Notes: a model not told the origin generated them from the sequence alone. Counted from the first letter of the stretch, positions 33,413-43,074 are shown. The stretch is 64,000 nt of DNA from Microbacterium testaceum StLB037 (GCF_000202635.1 NC_015125.1:3162001-3226000), one strand, 5' to 3'. A program made the numbers and translations.

Positions 33413-34395
33413 GCACGCCAACCCCCGACCCCCGCGCGGTCCCTGAGCCTGTCGAAGGGTCCACCCCCGTCGAACGCCCCCGCGGCACCATCGACGGCGG
33501 CGACCCGAGCCAGTACGTCCGCGAACGCTCCACCGACGGCCGGCGCGACGTCAGCTATCCGCCCGCGCCCGAGCCCCTCGGCATCCCCGTCTACGACAAC
33601 CACACGCACCTCGAGATCGAAGACGGCCCTTCGACGGGCTCAGGGACCGTGGGCGGGCTGTCCCTCGACGAGCAGCTCGAGCGCGCCCTCGCCGTCGGCG
33701 TCCACGGCGTCGTCCAGGCCGGCGGCGACGTCGACTCGTCGCGGTGGTCGGCGTGGGCCGCCGACACGCACCCGCGGGTGCTCGCCGCCGTGGCCATCCA
33801 CCCCAACGAAGCTCCCGTCTACGAGCGGGCGGGGGAGCTGGATGCCGCCATCGCGGTCATCGACGAGCTCGCGGCCGCTCCCCGGGTGCGGGCGATCGGC
33901 GAGACGGGCCTCGACTTCTTCCGCACGGAGGCCGATGGCATCCCGGCTCAGCTCCGGTCCTTCGAAGCGCACATCGCCCTGGCGAAGAAGCACGGGATCG
34001 CGATGCAGATCCACGACCGCGACGCCCACGACGCCGTGCTCGAGACGCTCGAGCGCGTCGGCGCCCCCGACAAGACGGTGTTCCACTGCTTCTCGGGCGA
34101 CGCCGACATGGCGCGGATCGCCGCCGACCGCGGCTACTACCTCTCGTTCGCCGGGAACGTCACGTTCAAGAACGCGCAGAACCTCCGCGACGCCCTCGCC
34201 GTGACGCCGCTCGAACGCATCCTCGTCGAGACCGACGCGCCGTTCCTCACCCCCGCGCCGTACCGCGGACGCCCGAATGCCCCGTACCTGATCCCCGTCA
34301 CCCTGCGCTTCCTCGCGGCGGAGCGGGGGATGGATGCCGATGAGCTCGCCGCCCAGGTCGCGGCGAACACGATCGAGGTCTACGGGGAGTTCTGA
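33409..34395 (+). CDS. tatD: TatD-family metal-dependent deoxyribonuclease
   Basis: A 328-residue TatD nuclease (TIM barrel), which acts on DNA 3' ends and in quality control. Metal ligands: NHTHLE (HxH), E in AIGETGLDFFR, H in IHDRDAHD, H in FHCFSG and D in VETDAPFLTP. The usual family length is about 260-270. The extra 60 or so N-terminal residues form a disordered lead, part of which (PEPVEGS, about 12-18) comes from the dispersed 22-bp repeat. A second copy in the opposite orientation adds PSTGSGT (about 74-80) immediately after the metal-binding HxH motif. The GTG at 33409 overlaps the metG stop; internal starts are possible, but this one preserves coupling. Confidence 0.93.
   Translation: MSTPTPDPRAVPEPVEGSTPVERPRGTIDGGDPSQYVRERSTDGRRDVSYPPAPEPLGIPVYDNHTHLEIEDGPSTGSGTVGGLSLDEQLERALAVGVHGVVQAGGDVDSSRWSAWAADTHPRVLAAVAIHPNEAPVYERAGELDAAIAVIDELAAAPRVRAIGETGLDFFRTEADGIPAQLRSFEAHIALAKKHGIAMQIHDRDAHDAVLETLERVGAPDKTVFHCFSGDADMARIAADRGYYLSFAGNVTFKNAQNLRDALAVTPLERILVETDAPFLTPAPYRGRPNAPYLIPVTLRFLAAERGMDADELAAQVAANTIEVYGEF
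33438..33459. repeat. Dispersed 22-bp repeat, forward copy in tatD
   Basis: An exact copy with the core CCTGAGCCTGTCGAAGG. It is read as VPEPVEG in the N-terminal tail of TatD. A reverse copy lies 168 bases downstream in the same gene. Confidence 0.85.
33627..33648. repeat. Dispersed 22-bp repeat, reverse copy in tatD
   Basis: Reverse-orientation copy (CCCTTCGACGGGCTCAGG) with one change from the consensus (G for A). It is read as PSTGSGT just after the metal-binding HxH of TatD. Confidence 0.85.
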
Positions 34396-34512
34396 CCCCG
34401 CTCGCGAGGCACGAACTCCGCGATGTGCATATCGTCCGTCGGGTGGGGGCGGATGCCGCTGAGGTTGCGCACATCACGGAGGTCGTGTGCGCGTCCCGTC
34501 GGCGCGGGAACG

Positions 34513-34548
34513 ACGAAGGTCGGCACCCCGGTGGATGCCGACCTTCGT
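34513..34548. terminator. Bidirectional terminator between tatD and the small-protein gene
   Basis: A perfect 13-bp stem (ACGAAGGTCGGCA, 34513-34525, against 34536-34548) with a 10-base loop. It lies ten bases beyond the stop of the leftward 38-codon gene and 117 bases beyond tatD. The rest of 34396-34512 shows no gene. Confidence 0.8.
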
Positions 34549-34558
34549 GGACGGTCGC

Positions 34559-34675
34559 TCAGCGCTTCTCGTCGTCGAGTCGGGCTTCCTCGGCGCGGTC
34601 GAGGCGATCCTTCTCCTTCTGAGCGGCTTCGCGCTCTTCTCGGATCTCTTCGTGGGACTTCGAGTTGTTGGTCAT
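34559..34675 (-). CDS. Small highly charged protein, 38 residues, function unknown
   Basis: A short open frame from ATG 34675 to TGA 34559 with a good ribosome-binding site (AAAGGA seven bases upstream). The product is [10 protein letters not shown]... ending ...RLDDEKR: no aromatic or cysteine residues, a third Glu/Asp and nearly a third Lys/Arg, with a heptad-like spacing suggesting one helix or a coiled coil. It starts 12 bases after the stop of the sugar porter gene and is followed by a perfect terminator, so it looks like the last gene of that transcript. No known family is recognised. The combination of ribosome-binding site, operon position and terminator supports a real gene. Confidence 0.7.
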   Translation of the reverse strand: MTNNSKSHEEIREEREAAQKEKDRLDRAEEARLDDEKR

Positions 34676-34687
34676 GAGCGTGTCCTT

Positions 34688-36148
34688 TCAGGCCTTCTTC
34701 TCTTTGGGTTTGCGGACGAACAACGTCTCGGTCTGCTCGAGCTCCATGCCCTTGGTCTCGGGGATCTTCCACAGGACGAAGACGAAGGAGAGGGCGGCGA
34801 AGAAGGCGTACCCGCCGTACGTGACCGCGAGCGACCAGTCGGCGAGCTGCGGGAAGCTCCACGACACGAGGAAGTTCGCGAGCCACTGCGCACCGGCGGC
34901 GACGCCGAGCGCCTTGCCGCGGATGCGGCTGGGGAAGATCTCGCCGAGGAGCACCCACACCAGCGGACCCCACGAGGCACCGAAGCCGACGACGAAGAGG
35001 TTCGCCGCGACCAGAGCGACCGGCGCCCAGATGCCCGGGAGCGAGACGTCCTGGCCCGAACCGGTGGCGAACGAGAACGCCAGGGCCATCGCGCCGAGCG
35101 ACAGCGCCATCAGCGCCGAACCGACGAGCAGCAGGGGCTTGCGGCCGACCCGGTCGACGAGCCAGATCGCGATGAGCGTCACGAGCACGTTGGTCACCGA
35201 CGTGATGACGCCGATGAGCAGCGAGTCGCTCTCGTCGAAGCCGACCGCGCGCCAGAGGCTCGTGGAGTAGTAGAAGATCACGTTGATGCCGACGAACTGC
35301 TGGAACACCGACAGGATGATGCCGATCCAGACGATCGGCTGAAGGCCGAGAGCCTTGCCGGCGAGAGAGGCACCCTTGTTCTTGCGGTCCGTCTCGATCG
35401 CGTTCGTGAGGTCTTTCAGCGTCTTGTCGAGGTCGGCGGGCGGGACGAGGCGCGCGAAGATCGCCCGGGCTTCGTCGGCGCGGCCGCGCGCGAGGAGGAA
35501 GCGCGGCGACTCCGGCATCGTGAACGCCAGAAGACCGTAGACCGCGGCGGGGACGACACCGACGAGGAACATCCAGCGCCAGGCCTCCAGGCCCCACCAC
35601 AGCTGGTTGTCGGCCGTGCCGCCCGCGGCCCCCACGAGGAGGGCGTTGCTCAGCAGGGCCGCGAAGATGCCGAGGGTGATCGCGAGCTGCTGGAGCGAGG
35701 CGAGGCTGCCACGGATCTGGCGGGGCGCCACCTCCGCGATGTACGCCGGGGCGACCACCGAGGCGATGCCGATGCCGAGACCGCCGACCACGCGCCAGAT
35801 CGTCAGGTCGAGCACGCTGAAGGTCAGGGCGGCGCCGATCGACGAGGCGAAGAAGAGCACGGCGCCGACCATCATGACCTTGAGCCGGCCGAAGCGGTCC
35901 GACAGCGCACCCGCGGCGATCGCGCCGATCGCGCAGCCGATGAGGGCGATCGCGACGACGAAGCCGGTGAGGGTCGGGACCTTCGTGTACTCGGTCTCGA
36001 TCGACTGGACGGCACCGTTGATGACGGAGGAGTCGAAACCGAACAGGAACCCGCCGACCGCCGCCGCGACCGAGAGCACGATGGCTCTTCGCCCGAACGG
36101 GCTCCGCAGGGTGAAAGCGTTCGCGGGGATCGACTGCGTCTGACTCAC
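34688..36148 (-). CDS. MFS sugar porter (sugar:H+ symporter)
   Basis: A 486-residue transporter of the major facilitator sugar porter family with twelve membrane segments. Signature motifs: [14 protein letters not shown] in segment 1, DRFGRLKVM and the paired [11 protein letters not shown] in the two halves, [12 protein letters not shown] after segment 6, [14 protein letters not shown] in segment 7 and [10 protein letters not shown] near the end. It most resembles xylose/arabinose/galactose:H+ symporters such as XylE, AraE and GalP; the substrate cannot be fixed from the sequence. The start is GTG at 36148, six bases behind TACGTT. It diverges from rsmA and is followed by the 38-residue protein gene. 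Confidence 0.92.
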   Translation of the reverse strand: MSQTQSIPANAFTLRSPFGRRAIVLSVAAAVGGFLFGFDSSVINGAVQSIETEYTKVPTLTGFVVAIALIGCAIGAIAAGALSDRFGRLKVMMVGAVLFFASSIGAALTFSVLDLTIWRVVGGLGIGIASVVAPAYIAEVAPRQIRGSLASLQQLAITLGIFAALLSNALLVGAAGGTADNQLWWGLEAWRWMFLVGVVPAAVYGLLAFTMPESPRFLLARGRADEARAIFARLVPPADLDKTLKDLTNAIETDRKNKGASLAGKALGLQPIVWIGIILSVFQQFVGINVIFYYSTSLWRAVGFDESDSLLIGVITSVTNVLVTLIAIWLVDRVGRKPLLLVGSALMALSLGAMALAFSFATGSGQDVSLPGIWAPVALVAANLFVVGFGASWGPLVWVLLGEIFPSRIRGKALGVAAGAQWLANFLVSWSFPQLADWSLAVTYGGYAFFAALSFVFVLWKIPETKGMELEQTETLFVRKPKEKKA

Positions 36149-36160
36149 CCGCTCAACGTA
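36149..36160 (-). promoter_or_regulatory. Candidate -10 box for the sugar porter gene (leaderless)
   Basis: On the minus strand TACGTT (36160-36155) is followed by six bases (GAGCGG) and the GTG at 36148. Confidence 0.42.
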
Positions 36161-36193
36161 CTCCTCTCATGCGGCGGGTGGCGGAAGGCTGAC

Positions 36194-36205
36194 TACAGTG
36201 GAACA
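36194..36205 (+). promoter_or_regulatory. Candidate -10 box for rsmA (leaderless)
   Basis: TACAGT (36194-36199) is followed by six bases (GGAACA) and the ATG at 36206. The GGAA is too close to the ATG to act as a Shine-Dalgarno. Confidence 0.45.
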
Positions 36206-37045
36206 ATGCCCGTTTCCCTCCTCGGTGCCGCCGAGATCCGCCGGCTCGCGACCGAGCTCGACGTCACTCCCACCAAGAAGCTCGGGCAGAACTTCGTGGT
36301 CGACGCGAACACGGTGCGCAAGATCGTCCAGGTCGCCGGGGTCTCGGCATCCGATCGTGTCGTCGAGATCGGACCGGGTCTCGGTTCGCTCACCCTGGCG
36401 ATCCTCGAGACGGGAGCCTCGGTCGTCGCGGTCGAGATCGACCACCGCCTCGCCGCACGCTTGCCCGAGACCGCCGCGGCCCACGAGGTTCCCGCCGAGC
36501 GGCTGATGGTCATCGACGCCGACGCGCTGCGGGTCGACGAGCTCCCGGGAGAGCCGAGCGTGCTGGTCGCGAACCTGCCGTACAACGTCTCGGTTCCGGT
36601 GCTGCTGCACTTCCTCGAGACGTTCCCGTACCTCCGCAGCGGCGTCGTCATGGTGCAGGCCGAGGTGGGCGAGCGCCTCGCGGCCCCTCCGGGGTCGAAG
36701 GTCTACGGGGCGCCGAGCGTGAAGGCCGCCTGGTACGGCTCGTGGCGGCTCGCGGGCACGGTGTCGCGACAGGTGTTCTGGCCCGTCCCGAACGTCGACA
36801 GCGTGCTCGTCGCCTTCGATCGGGATGCCGAACCCCGCGGCACCGAGGAGCACCGGCGTCGCACCTTCCAGATCGTGGATGCCGCTTTCCAGCAGCGCCG
36901 CAAGATGCTCCGCCAGGCGCTGTCCGGCGTGCTCGGCGGCACGGCGGCCGAGGCCTCGGCGCGGCTCGAGCGGGCCGGCGTCGACCCGACGCTGCGCGGC
37001 GAGCAGCTCACCGTCGACGATTACGCCCGTATCGCCGCCCTCTGA
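36206..37045 (+). CDS. rsmA: 16S rRNA (adenine1518/1519-N6)-dimethyltransferase KsgA/RsmA
   Basis: A 279-residue methyltransferase that dimethylates two adenines near the 3' end of 16S rRNA. Motifs: [10 protein letters not shown] at the N-terminus, [16 protein letters not shown] (SAM binding), [10 protein letters not shown], and [13 protein letters not shown] (catalytic motif IV). The C-terminal domain includes [14 protein letters not shown] and [13 protein letters not shown]. The ATG at 36206 is chosen because the -10 box sits six bases upstream and the reading frame before it overlaps the divergent sugar porter gene. In many actinobacteria rsmA precedes ispE; here two other loci have come between. 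Confidence 0.96.
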   Translation: MPVSLLGAAEIRRLATELDVTPTKKLGQNFVVDANTVRKIVQVAGVSASDRVVEIGPGLGSLTLAILETGASVVAVEIDHRLAARLPETAAAHEVPAERLMVIDADALRVDELPGEPSVLVANLPYNVSVPVLLHFLETFPYLRSGVVMVQAEVGERLAAPPGSKVYGAPSVKAAWYGSWRLAGTVSRQVFWPVPNVDSVLVAFDRDAEPRGTEEHRRRTFQIVDAAFQQRRKMLRQALSGVLGGTAAEASARLERAGVDPTLRGEQLTVDDYARIAAL

Positions 37046-37229
37046 CGCTTCGCCCCGGGGAGGCCGGGGCACCGGTGTCTTCCGCGTGCCGGCGGAGCGC
37101 GCACGACGCGATCAGGCGAATTCGTGTGGCGTTCATCCCACGTTCCCGAAACATGCCGGTAACATTTCAGCCCAACCGGGAGCATCGCGCCGGTCACGAG
37201 GTCGTACCCGACGACCCGAGAGGAACGAG

Positions 37230-38165
37230 ATGCGTTACGCCGAGTACCCCAGAGCCGAGAGGGTGCTGCTGCACCTGAGTGACACCCACCTGCGCGCCGG
37301 CGGAGCCCCGCTCTACGACCGGGTCGATTCCGAGGCCTACCTGGCCCGTGCGGTCGCCGCGATCGAGGCATCCGGGGTCCGTCCCGACGCCCTCGTGTTC
37401 ACGGGCGACCTGGCCGACTTCGGCGAGGGGGATGCGTACGACCGCGTCCGCTCGCTCGTGGAGCCGCTCGCCGAGCGCCTCGAGACGCGCGTCGTCTGGG
37501 TCATGGGGAACCACGACGACCGTGCCACGTTCCGCTCGCACCTGCTCCCCGGCGACGCCGCCGACCCGACCGCCCCGGTGGACCGCGTCGACGAGTTCGA
37601 CGGCCTCCGCATCGTCACGCTCGACACCTCGGTCCCCGGGTTCCACCACGGCGAGGTGACGCCCGAGCAGCTCGCGTGGCTCGCGGACGTCCTCGCGACG
37701 CCCGCGCCGCTCGGCACGATCCTCGCGCTGCACCACCCTCCGGTGCCGAGCGTGCTCGATCTGGCCGCGTCGGTCGAACTGCGCGACCAGCGAAGCCTCG
37801 CGGCCGTCCTGCGGGGTACCGACGTGCGGGCGATCCTCGCCGGGCACCTGCACTACTCGACGTTCGCGACGTTCGCCGGCATCCCCGTGTCGGTGGCCTC
37901 CGCCACCTGCTACACGCAGGACCTCATGGTGCCGGTCGGCGGCACCCGCCCGCAGGACGGCGCGCAGGGCTTCAACCTCGTGCACGTCTACGACGAGACG
38001 ATCGTCCACTCGGTCGTGCCGCTCGGCGCCGCCGAGGAACTGCAGTACGTCGACGCCGCCGAGTCGCGGGAACGTCTGCGCGCGGCGGGCATCGAGGTCC
38101 CGGCGAACCGTGGGCTCAGCGGACCGGTGTCGCCGCCGACGACGCCGCTGCCGGTTCTGCGCTGA
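37230..38165 (+). CDS. Metallophosphoesterase (CpdA-like phosphodiesterase)
   Basis: A 311-residue calcineurin-type phosphoesterase. Metal ligands: [10 protein letters not shown] (D, H), [12 protein letters not shown] (D), [11 protein letters not shown] (N, H), LALHHPP (H) and AGHLHYSTF (H, H). This layout matches class III cyclic-nucleotide phosphodiesterases (CpdA, Rv0805), which hydrolyse 2',3'- or 3',5'-cNMP, though other phosphoesters are possible. The start is ATG at 37230 behind an AGAGGA ribosome-binding site. The last 50 bases overlap the 3' end of the oppositely directed Stealth gene, so the two messages would share complementary tails. The 184-base gap upstream (37046-37229) holds no gene I can support. 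Confidence 0.9.
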   Translation: MRYAEYPRAERVLLHLSDTHLRAGGAPLYDRVDSEAYLARAVAAIEASGVRPDALVFTGDLADFGEGDAYDRVRSLVEPLAERLETRVVWVMGNHDDRATFRSHLLPGDAADPTAPVDRVDEFDGLRIVTLDTSVPGFHHGEVTPEQLAWLADVLATPAPLGTILALHHPPVPSVLDLAASVELRDQRSLAAVLRGTDVRAILAGHLHYSTFATFAGIPVSVASATCYTQDLMVPVGGTRPQDGAQGFNLVHVYDETIVHSVVPLGAAEELQYVDAAESRERLRAAGIEVPANRGLSGPVSPPTTPLPVLR

Positions 38166-39696
38166 CGGAGGTCTTCTCCCACGGCGCGGCCACGGGGAAG
38201 TAGCGCTCGAGACAGGCCCGGAGCGCGGGCACCCGCACCTCCTCGGGGATCTCGGGCACGCTGCCGTCGTTCAGGCAGAACATGTCGGTGTCGCGACGCG
38301 AGACGAGGCGCTCCATGGTGCGCAGCGAGTCCAGCTGCGTCGTCTGCACGTACCGCGTGCGCGGCTCCGTCGTGACGACCGCACGGCCCGTGGCCAGCGC
38401 GTAGTAGTGGTACAGGCTGTTCGTGACCGAGATGTCGGTCGCGGACCGGAACCGGCTCGCGGCCGTGCGGGCGTAGTCCTCGGCGAACTCCCGCTCGAGC
38501 TCGAACGCCACCGAGCGGCGCAGCGGCGTCGCGCAGTGCTCGAGGTCGAGCGTGATCACGCGGCCGAAACGCTCCTTGAGGAGGGCCCGGTTCACACGCA
38601 GGCCGTTGTCGTGACCCGAACGGTCGACGTGGGCCGCTCCGCTGCCGATCCGGATGCCGCTCTCGACGAAGCGGCTCACTCCGCCGCCGCTGAAGAACAG
38701 CTCCGGCGTCACCGGGCGACCGAAGAACATGTCGTCGTTGCTGTAGAGGAAGTGCTCGGCGAGCCCCGGGATCCGGTGCAGCTGAGCCTCGACGGCGTGG
38801 GAGTTGTGCGTGGGCAGCACGGAGGGATCGGCGAAGAACTCCTCGCTGCGCACGATCGTCACCTTCGGGTGATCCGCGAGCCACTCGGGGGTGGGGGAGT
38901 CGGTCGCGATGAAGATCCGTCGCACCCACGGCGCGTACATGTGCACGCTGCGCAGGGCGTACCGCAGCTCGTCGACCTGGCGATAGCGCGCGGCGTTGTC
39001 GTCGCCGTCGCCCACGACGTAGCCCTGCATGCGCGCGGCGCGCTGACGCTGGAACTCGCTCGACGACCCGTCGACCCACGAGAACACCATGTCGATGTCG
39101 TCGATGAACTCCTTCGGGTGCGGGTCGAACATGCCCGCGACCGTCTGCCAGCGCCGGCCGTAGCGCTCGACCTCGACGAGGTCGAGATCGGCGCGGGCGA
39201 AGCGACGGCGGGTCAGGGCGCTGGGCCGCGGAGCCTCGACCGTCTTCTCGCCGAAGCGCCAGAACTCCAGGCGCGGAGCGAGCGCCGCCCCGTAGCGGTA
39301 CGAGCCCTCGGTCGAGGTGCGCGGACGGAAGACGGCGTACGCCTCGACCGAGCCGGGGGAGGGGGCGACGCTGTGGGCGGGGACGGGGTCCTCGCCGCGC
39401 GCCTTGAGATACACCGGGCCGAGCTCGGGATCGCGGAGGGCCGCGAGCGCCGTCGCCGCGTGGACCGTGTCGACGACGAGCTTCGGCCGGCGGTTGGCGT
39501 CGCGCACGAGCATCACGGAGACGCCGGCGCCCTCGATGGCCTCGGCGACGGTCAGCAGGTCGGTGCGCTCGGCATCCGACGGGGTGGAGGAGTCGTCGAC
39601 GACGTGCAGGATGCCGTCCAGCATCCGGATATCGGACCGGGAGAGGAGTGCCCGCCAGGGATCGGTGTCGATCGGAAGGGGAACGATCGAGCGCAT
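38116..39696 (-). CDS. Stealth-family exopolysaccharide phosphotransferase
   Basis: A 526-residue glycosyl-1-phosphate transferase. Stealth proteins build hexose-1-phosphate polymers such as capsules or cell-wall phosphoglycans. The four conserved regions are visible: CR1 [16 protein letters not shown] (near 200), CR2 [20 protein letters not shown] with IATDS, CR3 [20 protein letters not shown] with [12 protein letters not shown], and CR4 in the C-terminal third (CLNDG and LERYFP). There is a leading domain of about 190 residues typical of actinobacterial members. No membrane segment. ATG 39696 has a strong ribosome-binding site (GAGGAGG, six bases upstream). It overlaps the phosphoesterase gene tail to tail by 50 bases. 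No other polysaccharide genes are adjacent. Confidence 0.9.
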   Translation of the reverse strand: MRSIVPLPIDTDPWRALLSRSDIRMLDGILHVVDDSSTPSDAERTDLLTVAEAIEGAGVSVMLVRDANRRPKLVVDTVHAATALAALRDPELGPVYLKARGEDPVPAHSVAPSPGSVEAYAVFRPRTSTEGSYRYGAALAPRLEFWRFGEKTVEAPRPSALTRRRFARADLDLVEVERYGRRWQTVAGMFDPHPKEFIDDIDMVFSWVDGSSSEFQRQRAARMQGYVVGDGDDNAARYRQVDELRYALRSVHMYAPWVRRIFIATDSPTPEWLADHPKVTIVRSEEFFADPSVLPTHNSHAVEAQLHRIPGLAEHFLYSNDDMFFGRPVTPELFFSGGGVSRFVESGIRIGSGAAHVDRSGHDNGLRVNRALLKERFGRVITLDLEHCATPLRRSVAFELEREFAEDYARTAASRFRSATDISVTNSLYHYYALATGRAVVTTEPRTRYVQTTQLDSLRTMERLVSRRDTDMFCLNDGSVPEIPEEVRVPALRACLERYFPVAAPWEKTSVSAEPAAASSAATPVR

Positions 39697-39797
39697 ATGC
39701 GGCCTCCTCAGGGGTCGATGGTGGATCCGTACACCGTAGATACTCGGCGTTACGGGAGCGTTTCGGCGCCGGGGCCGAAGCAGGGGGGTGGGCGCGC

Positions 39798-39809
39798 TAC
39801 TGTCGAAGA
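39798..39809 (+). promoter_or_regulatory. Candidate -10 box for the second aldo/keto reductase gene (leaderless)
   Basis: TACTGT (39798-39803) is followed by six bases (CGAAGA) and the GTG at 39810. Confidence 0.42.
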
Positions 39810-40877
39810 GTGACTGATCCCGCTCGATTCGGCCCGGACGTACCCGACCTTCACCGGCCCTACAGCGCGCGGGATGCGCGACATTCCAGTGTCGCATACC
39901 GTCAGGTGGGTCGGAGCGGCCTGTACCTCCCGCCGATCTCGCTCGGGCTGTGGTGGAACTTCGGCGACAACGTGCCGTTCGACCGTCAGCGCGAGGTGCT
40001 GCGCCACGCGTTCGACCGGGGCATCACGCACTTCGACCTCGCGAACAACTACGGCCCGCCGTACGGTTCGGCCGAGACGAACTTCGGTCGCATGATGCGG
40101 GAGGACTTCGGCCGGTACCGCGACGAGCTCATCATCTCGTCGAAGGCGGGCTACGACATGTGGCCCGGGCCCTACGGCAACTGGGGTTCGCGCAAGTACC
40201 TCCTGGCCAGCGCCGAGCAGTCGCTGCAGCGCATGAGCCTCGACTACGTCGACATCTTCTACTCGCACCGCGTCGACCCGGTGACGCCGATCGAAGAGAC
40301 GATCGGCGCCCTCGACACGCTCGTGCGCCAGGGCAAGGCGCTCTACGTCGGCATCTCGTCGTACAGCGCCGAACGCACGGCCGAGGCCGCCGCCGTCGCG
40401 CGTTCGCTCGGCACGCCGCTCGTCATCCATCAGCCGTCGTACTCGATCCTCAACCGCTGGGTCGAGGACGGCCTGACCGAGACGCTCCGCCAGGAGGGGA
40501 TGGGCGCGATCGCCTTCACCCCGCTCGCGCAGGGACTCCTCACCGACAAGTACCTCGGCGACGGCCAGGCCGACCGTTCGCAGAAGCGCTCGTCGCTTCC
40601 CGACCGGATGCTGACGGATGCCGCCCTCTCGGCACTGCGCAGCCTGAACGTCATCGCGAAGGAGCGGGGGCAGACGCTGGCCCAGATGGCGCTGCAGTGG
40701 GTCCTTCGCGACGAGACCGTGGCATCCGCCCTCATCGGCGCCTCGCGGACGCAGCAGCTCGACGAGAACCTCGCGGCCCTGGACGGCCCGGCGTTCGACA
40801 CCGAGGAGCTCGAGCGCATCGACGCGCTGTCCGAGGCCGCCGACGTCGACCTCTGGCGGACGTCGTCGACATCATGA
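39810..40877 (+). CDS. Aldo/keto reductase (YghZ / L-glyceraldehyde 3-phosphate reductase-like)
   Basis: A 355-residue aldo/keto reductase of the AKR14 group. Tetrad: D and Y in [16 protein letters not shown] in [15 protein letters not shown] and H in [10 protein letters not shown]. The long loop after the lysine ([17 protein letters not shown]) marks YghZ, which reduces L-glyceraldehyde 3-phosphate and methylglyoxal in E. coli; the group also resembles potassium-channel beta subunits. The GTG at 39810 gives the family's usual N-terminus. The stop overlaps the ispE start (ATGA), so the two are coupled, although no metabolic link is obvious. Confidence 0.92.
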   Translation: MTDPARFGPDVPDLHRPYSARDARHSSVAYRQVGRSGLYLPPISLGLWWNFGDNVPFDRQREVLRHAFDRGITHFDLANNYGPPYGSAETNFGRMMREDFGRYRDELIISSKAGYDMWPGPYGNWGSRKYLLASAEQSLQRMSLDYVDIFYSHRVDPVTPIEETIGALDTLVRQGKALYVGISSYSAERTAEAAAVARSLGTPLVIHQPSYSILNRWVEDGLTETLRQEGMGAIAFTPLAQGLLTDKYLGDGQADRSQKRSSLPDRMLTDAALSALRSLNVIAKERGQTLAQMALQWVLRDETVASALIGASRTQQLDENLAALDGPAFDTEELERIDALSEAADVDLWRTSSTS

Positions 40878-41800
40878 GCTCCCCCGAATCGGTCCGCGTC
40901 CGGGCGCCGGGGAAGATCAACGTCTTCCTCGAGGTCGGCGACGTCAAGGATGACGGGTACCACGATGTGGCCACCGCGTACCAGGCCGTCTCGCTGTACG
41001 AGGAGATGACGGCGACGGCCGCCGACGACATCACGATCGAGGTCGTCGCGCGCGGCCCCGTCGACGTCGAGGGCGTGCCCACCGACGCCCGCAACCTCGC
41101 GGTACGGGCGGCTCGCCTGCTGGCCGAGACCGCGGGGATCGACCGCGGCGCCCACCTGTCGATCGTGAAGGCGGTACCCGTGGCCGGCGGCATGGGCGGC
41201 GGTTCGGCCGACGCCGCCGCCGCGCTCGTGGCCTGCGACGCGCTGTGGGGTCTCGGGATGCCGACGTCGGAACTCGTGCGGCTCGCGGCACAGCTCGGAG
41301 CCGACGTTCCGTTCGCGCTCCTCGGGGGCACGGCCGTCGGGACCGGGCGTGGCGACGAGCTCAACCCCGCGCTGGCCCGCGGGCGCTTCGACTGGGTGCT
41401 GGTGCCGAACGAGATCGGGATGTCGACGCCCGTCGTGTACGGCGAACTCGACGCGCATCGCGAACGCCACGCCGTCGACATCGGTCCGGCGCCGCGCGTC
41501 CCGGCGGTGGCTCCCGAGGTGCTTCACGCCCTGCGGCAGGGCGACGCCGAGATGCTCGCCGCCTCGCTCCGCAACGACCTGCAGGCTCCCGCCCTCCACT
41601 TGCGGCCCGATCTTGCGCGGGTGCTCGAGCGCGGAGAGAGCTCGGGGGCCCTCGCGGGCCTCGTCTCCGGGTCGGGCCCGACGCTGGCGTTTCTCGCGGC
41701 CGACGAGGAGTCGGCGATCGACCTGCAGGTCACGCTGAGTGCCGCCGGACTCGTCGCTCTGCACGTCCACGGACCCGTCGGCGGCGCCCGCGTTCTCTGA
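40874..41800 (+). CDS. ispE: 4-diphosphocytidyl-2-C-methyl-D-erythritol kinase
   Basis: A 308-residue GHMP kinase of the methylerythritol phosphate pathway for isoprenoid precursors. The N-terminal [12 protein letters not shown] carries the catalytic lysine, the phosphate-binding glycine-rich motif is [13 protein letters not shown] (103-115), and the C-terminal ATP/substrate motif is [12 protein letters not shown]. Length matches the family. The ATG at 40874 overlaps the preceding stop by four bases. Its presence shows that the organism uses the non-mevalonate pathway, as expected for actinobacteria. Confidence 0.95.
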   Translation: MSSPESVRVRAPGKINVFLEVGDVKDDGYHDVATAYQAVSLYEEMTATAADDITIEVVARGPVDVEGVPTDARNLAVRAARLLAETAGIDRGAHLSIVKAVPVAGGMGGGSADAAAALVACDALWGLGMPTSELVRLAAQLGADVPFALLGGTAVGTGRGDELNPALARGRFDWVLVPNEIGMSTPVVYGELDAHRERHAVDIGPAPRVPAVAPEVLHALRQGDAEMLAASLRNDLQAPALHLRPDLARVLERGESSGALAGLVSGSGPTLAFLAADEESAIDLQVTLSAAGLVALHVHGPVGGARVL

Positions 41801-41933
41801 GGATCCCGCACCCTAGACCAGCCCGTCACACGGGGCAATGTTCGATTCGCGCAGCATCCGCCCGGTTAGCCTCTCGGGAGGTGGTCGATCACCGCTGGGT
41901 GCCGTGCCCGCGGGGCCACGAAGGGGGTTCGCC

Positions 41934-42236
41934 ATGAAGGCAGTGCTCGATGGCGTCGTGATCGCCGAAGCCGACCGCGACGACGTGGTGTCGATCGAGG
42001 GCAACTGGTACTTCCCGCCGCGCGCGGTGCGCGAGGGTGCCCTGAACGAGAGCCCCACCCCCTACACCTGCCCGTGGAAGGGCGAGGTCCAGTACTGGAA
42101 CGTCTCGCTCGATGGCGCGGAGCTCGCCGACGGCGCCTGGTCGTACCCGGACCTGCGCCCCGGTGCGGTGGAGCGCGTGGGCACGGACTTCGCGGGATAC
42201 GTGGCCTTCGACCGCAAGGTCGTGGTCTCCGACTGA
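41934..42236 (+). CDS. DUF427-domain protein
   Basis: A 100-residue single-domain protein. The DUF427 pattern is clear: MKAVLDGVVIAEADRDDVVSIEGNWYFP, PTPYTCPWKGEVQYWNVSLDG, AWSYPDLRPGAVERVGTDFAGYVAF. The domain is a small beta-rich fold found in many bacteria and fungi with no known reaction; the conserved CPWKG segment may form a ligand or metal site. The start is ATG at 41934 after AAGGGGG. It precedes the osmoprotectant importer by 13 bases and may be co-transcribed with it. The 133-base gap before it contains GGTTAGCCT (about 41864-41872), a possible -10 region. Confidence 0.9.
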   Translation: MKAVLDGVVIAEADRDDVVSIEGNWYFPPRAVREGALNESPTPYTCPWKGEVQYWNVSLDGAELADGAWSYPDLRPGAVERVGTDFAGYVAFDRKVVVSD

Positions 42237-42249
42237 GGTCGGGCACAGC

Positions 42250-43074
42250 ATGATCGAGTTCTCGACCGTTTCGAAGGTCTTCCCCGACGGCACGCGGGCC
42301 GTCGACGAGTTCAGCCTCGTCATCCCCTCGCGCAAGACGACCGTGTTCGTGGGATCCTCCGGCTGCGGGAAGACCACTCTCCTGCGGATGATCAACCGGA
42401 TGGTCGAGCCCTCCGCGGGCACCATCTCGATCGACGGCGACGACATCGGCGGCAAGGCTGCGGTGCAGCTGCGTCGCAGCATCGGCTACGTCATGCAGAA
42501 CTCAGGCCTCCTGCCGCACTTCACCGTGGCGGACAACATCGCCACCGTCCCCGTGCTGCAGGGCCAGAACCGCAAGGCCGCCCGCACCCGGGCGCTCGAG
42601 CTCATGGAGACCGTCGGTCTCGACACGGCGATGGCCGACCGGTACCCGAGCCAGCTGTCGGGGGGACAGCAGCAGCGCGTCGGCGTGGCCCGCGGACTCG
42701 CGGCCGACCCCAACATCCTCCTCATGGACGAGCCGTTCGGTGCCGTCGACCCGATCGTGCGCGACGAGCTGCAGCAGGAGCTCTTGCGCCTCCAGAGCGA
42801 GATCGGCAAGACCATCGTCTTCGTCACGCACGACATCGACGAGGCGTTCCTCCTCGGCGATCAGGTCGTGATCCTCGAGAAGGGTGCGCACATCGCGCAG
42901 GTCGGCTCTCCGAGCGAGATCGTCGAGAACCCGGCATCCGATTTCGTGGCGAGCTTCATCGGCGCGGTGAAGGGCAAGCGGGCCCTCCACCTCAAGCAGA
43001 CCCCGAACGGCACCGTCGTCGTGGACGCCGAGGGACGCACGCAGGGCGCTCTCGTGGAGGACTCCCGCCCGTGA
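42250..43074 (+). CDS. Osmoprotectant (betaine/choline-type) ABC transporter ATPase, OpuCA-like
   Basis: A 274-residue ATPase. Walker A GSSGCGKTT (about 35-43), signature LSGGQQQRVGVARGLA, Walker B NILLMDEPFGAVDP and the switch histidine in VFVTHDIDEA. The motif VMQNSGLLPHFTVADNI is typical of OpuC/OsmV quaternary-amine importers. OpuCA proteins normally carry a pair of CBS domains at the C-terminus that sense ionic strength; this protein ends before such a pair, so osmotic control must act elsewhere. First of four genes; its stop overlaps the next start. Confidence 0.92.
   Translation: MIEFSTVSKVFPDGTRAVDEFSLVIPSRKTTVFVGSSGCGKTTLLRMINRMVEPSAGTISIDGDDIGGKAAVQLRRSIGYVMQNSGLLPHFTVADNIATVPVLQGQNRKAARTRALELMETVGLDTAMADRYPSQLSGGQQQRVGVARGLAADPNILLMDEPFGAVDPIVRDELQQELLRLQSEIGKTIVFVTHDIDEAFLLGDQVVILEKGAHIAQVGSPSEIVENPASDFVASFIGAVKGKRALHLKQTPNGTVVVDAEGRTQGALVEDSRP

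Noticed and set aside
34487..36205. Long frame upstream of rsmA giving an 852-residue product
   Set aside because: It is antisense to the sugar porter gene; only the last 279 codons match RsmA, and a -10 box precedes the ATG at 36206.
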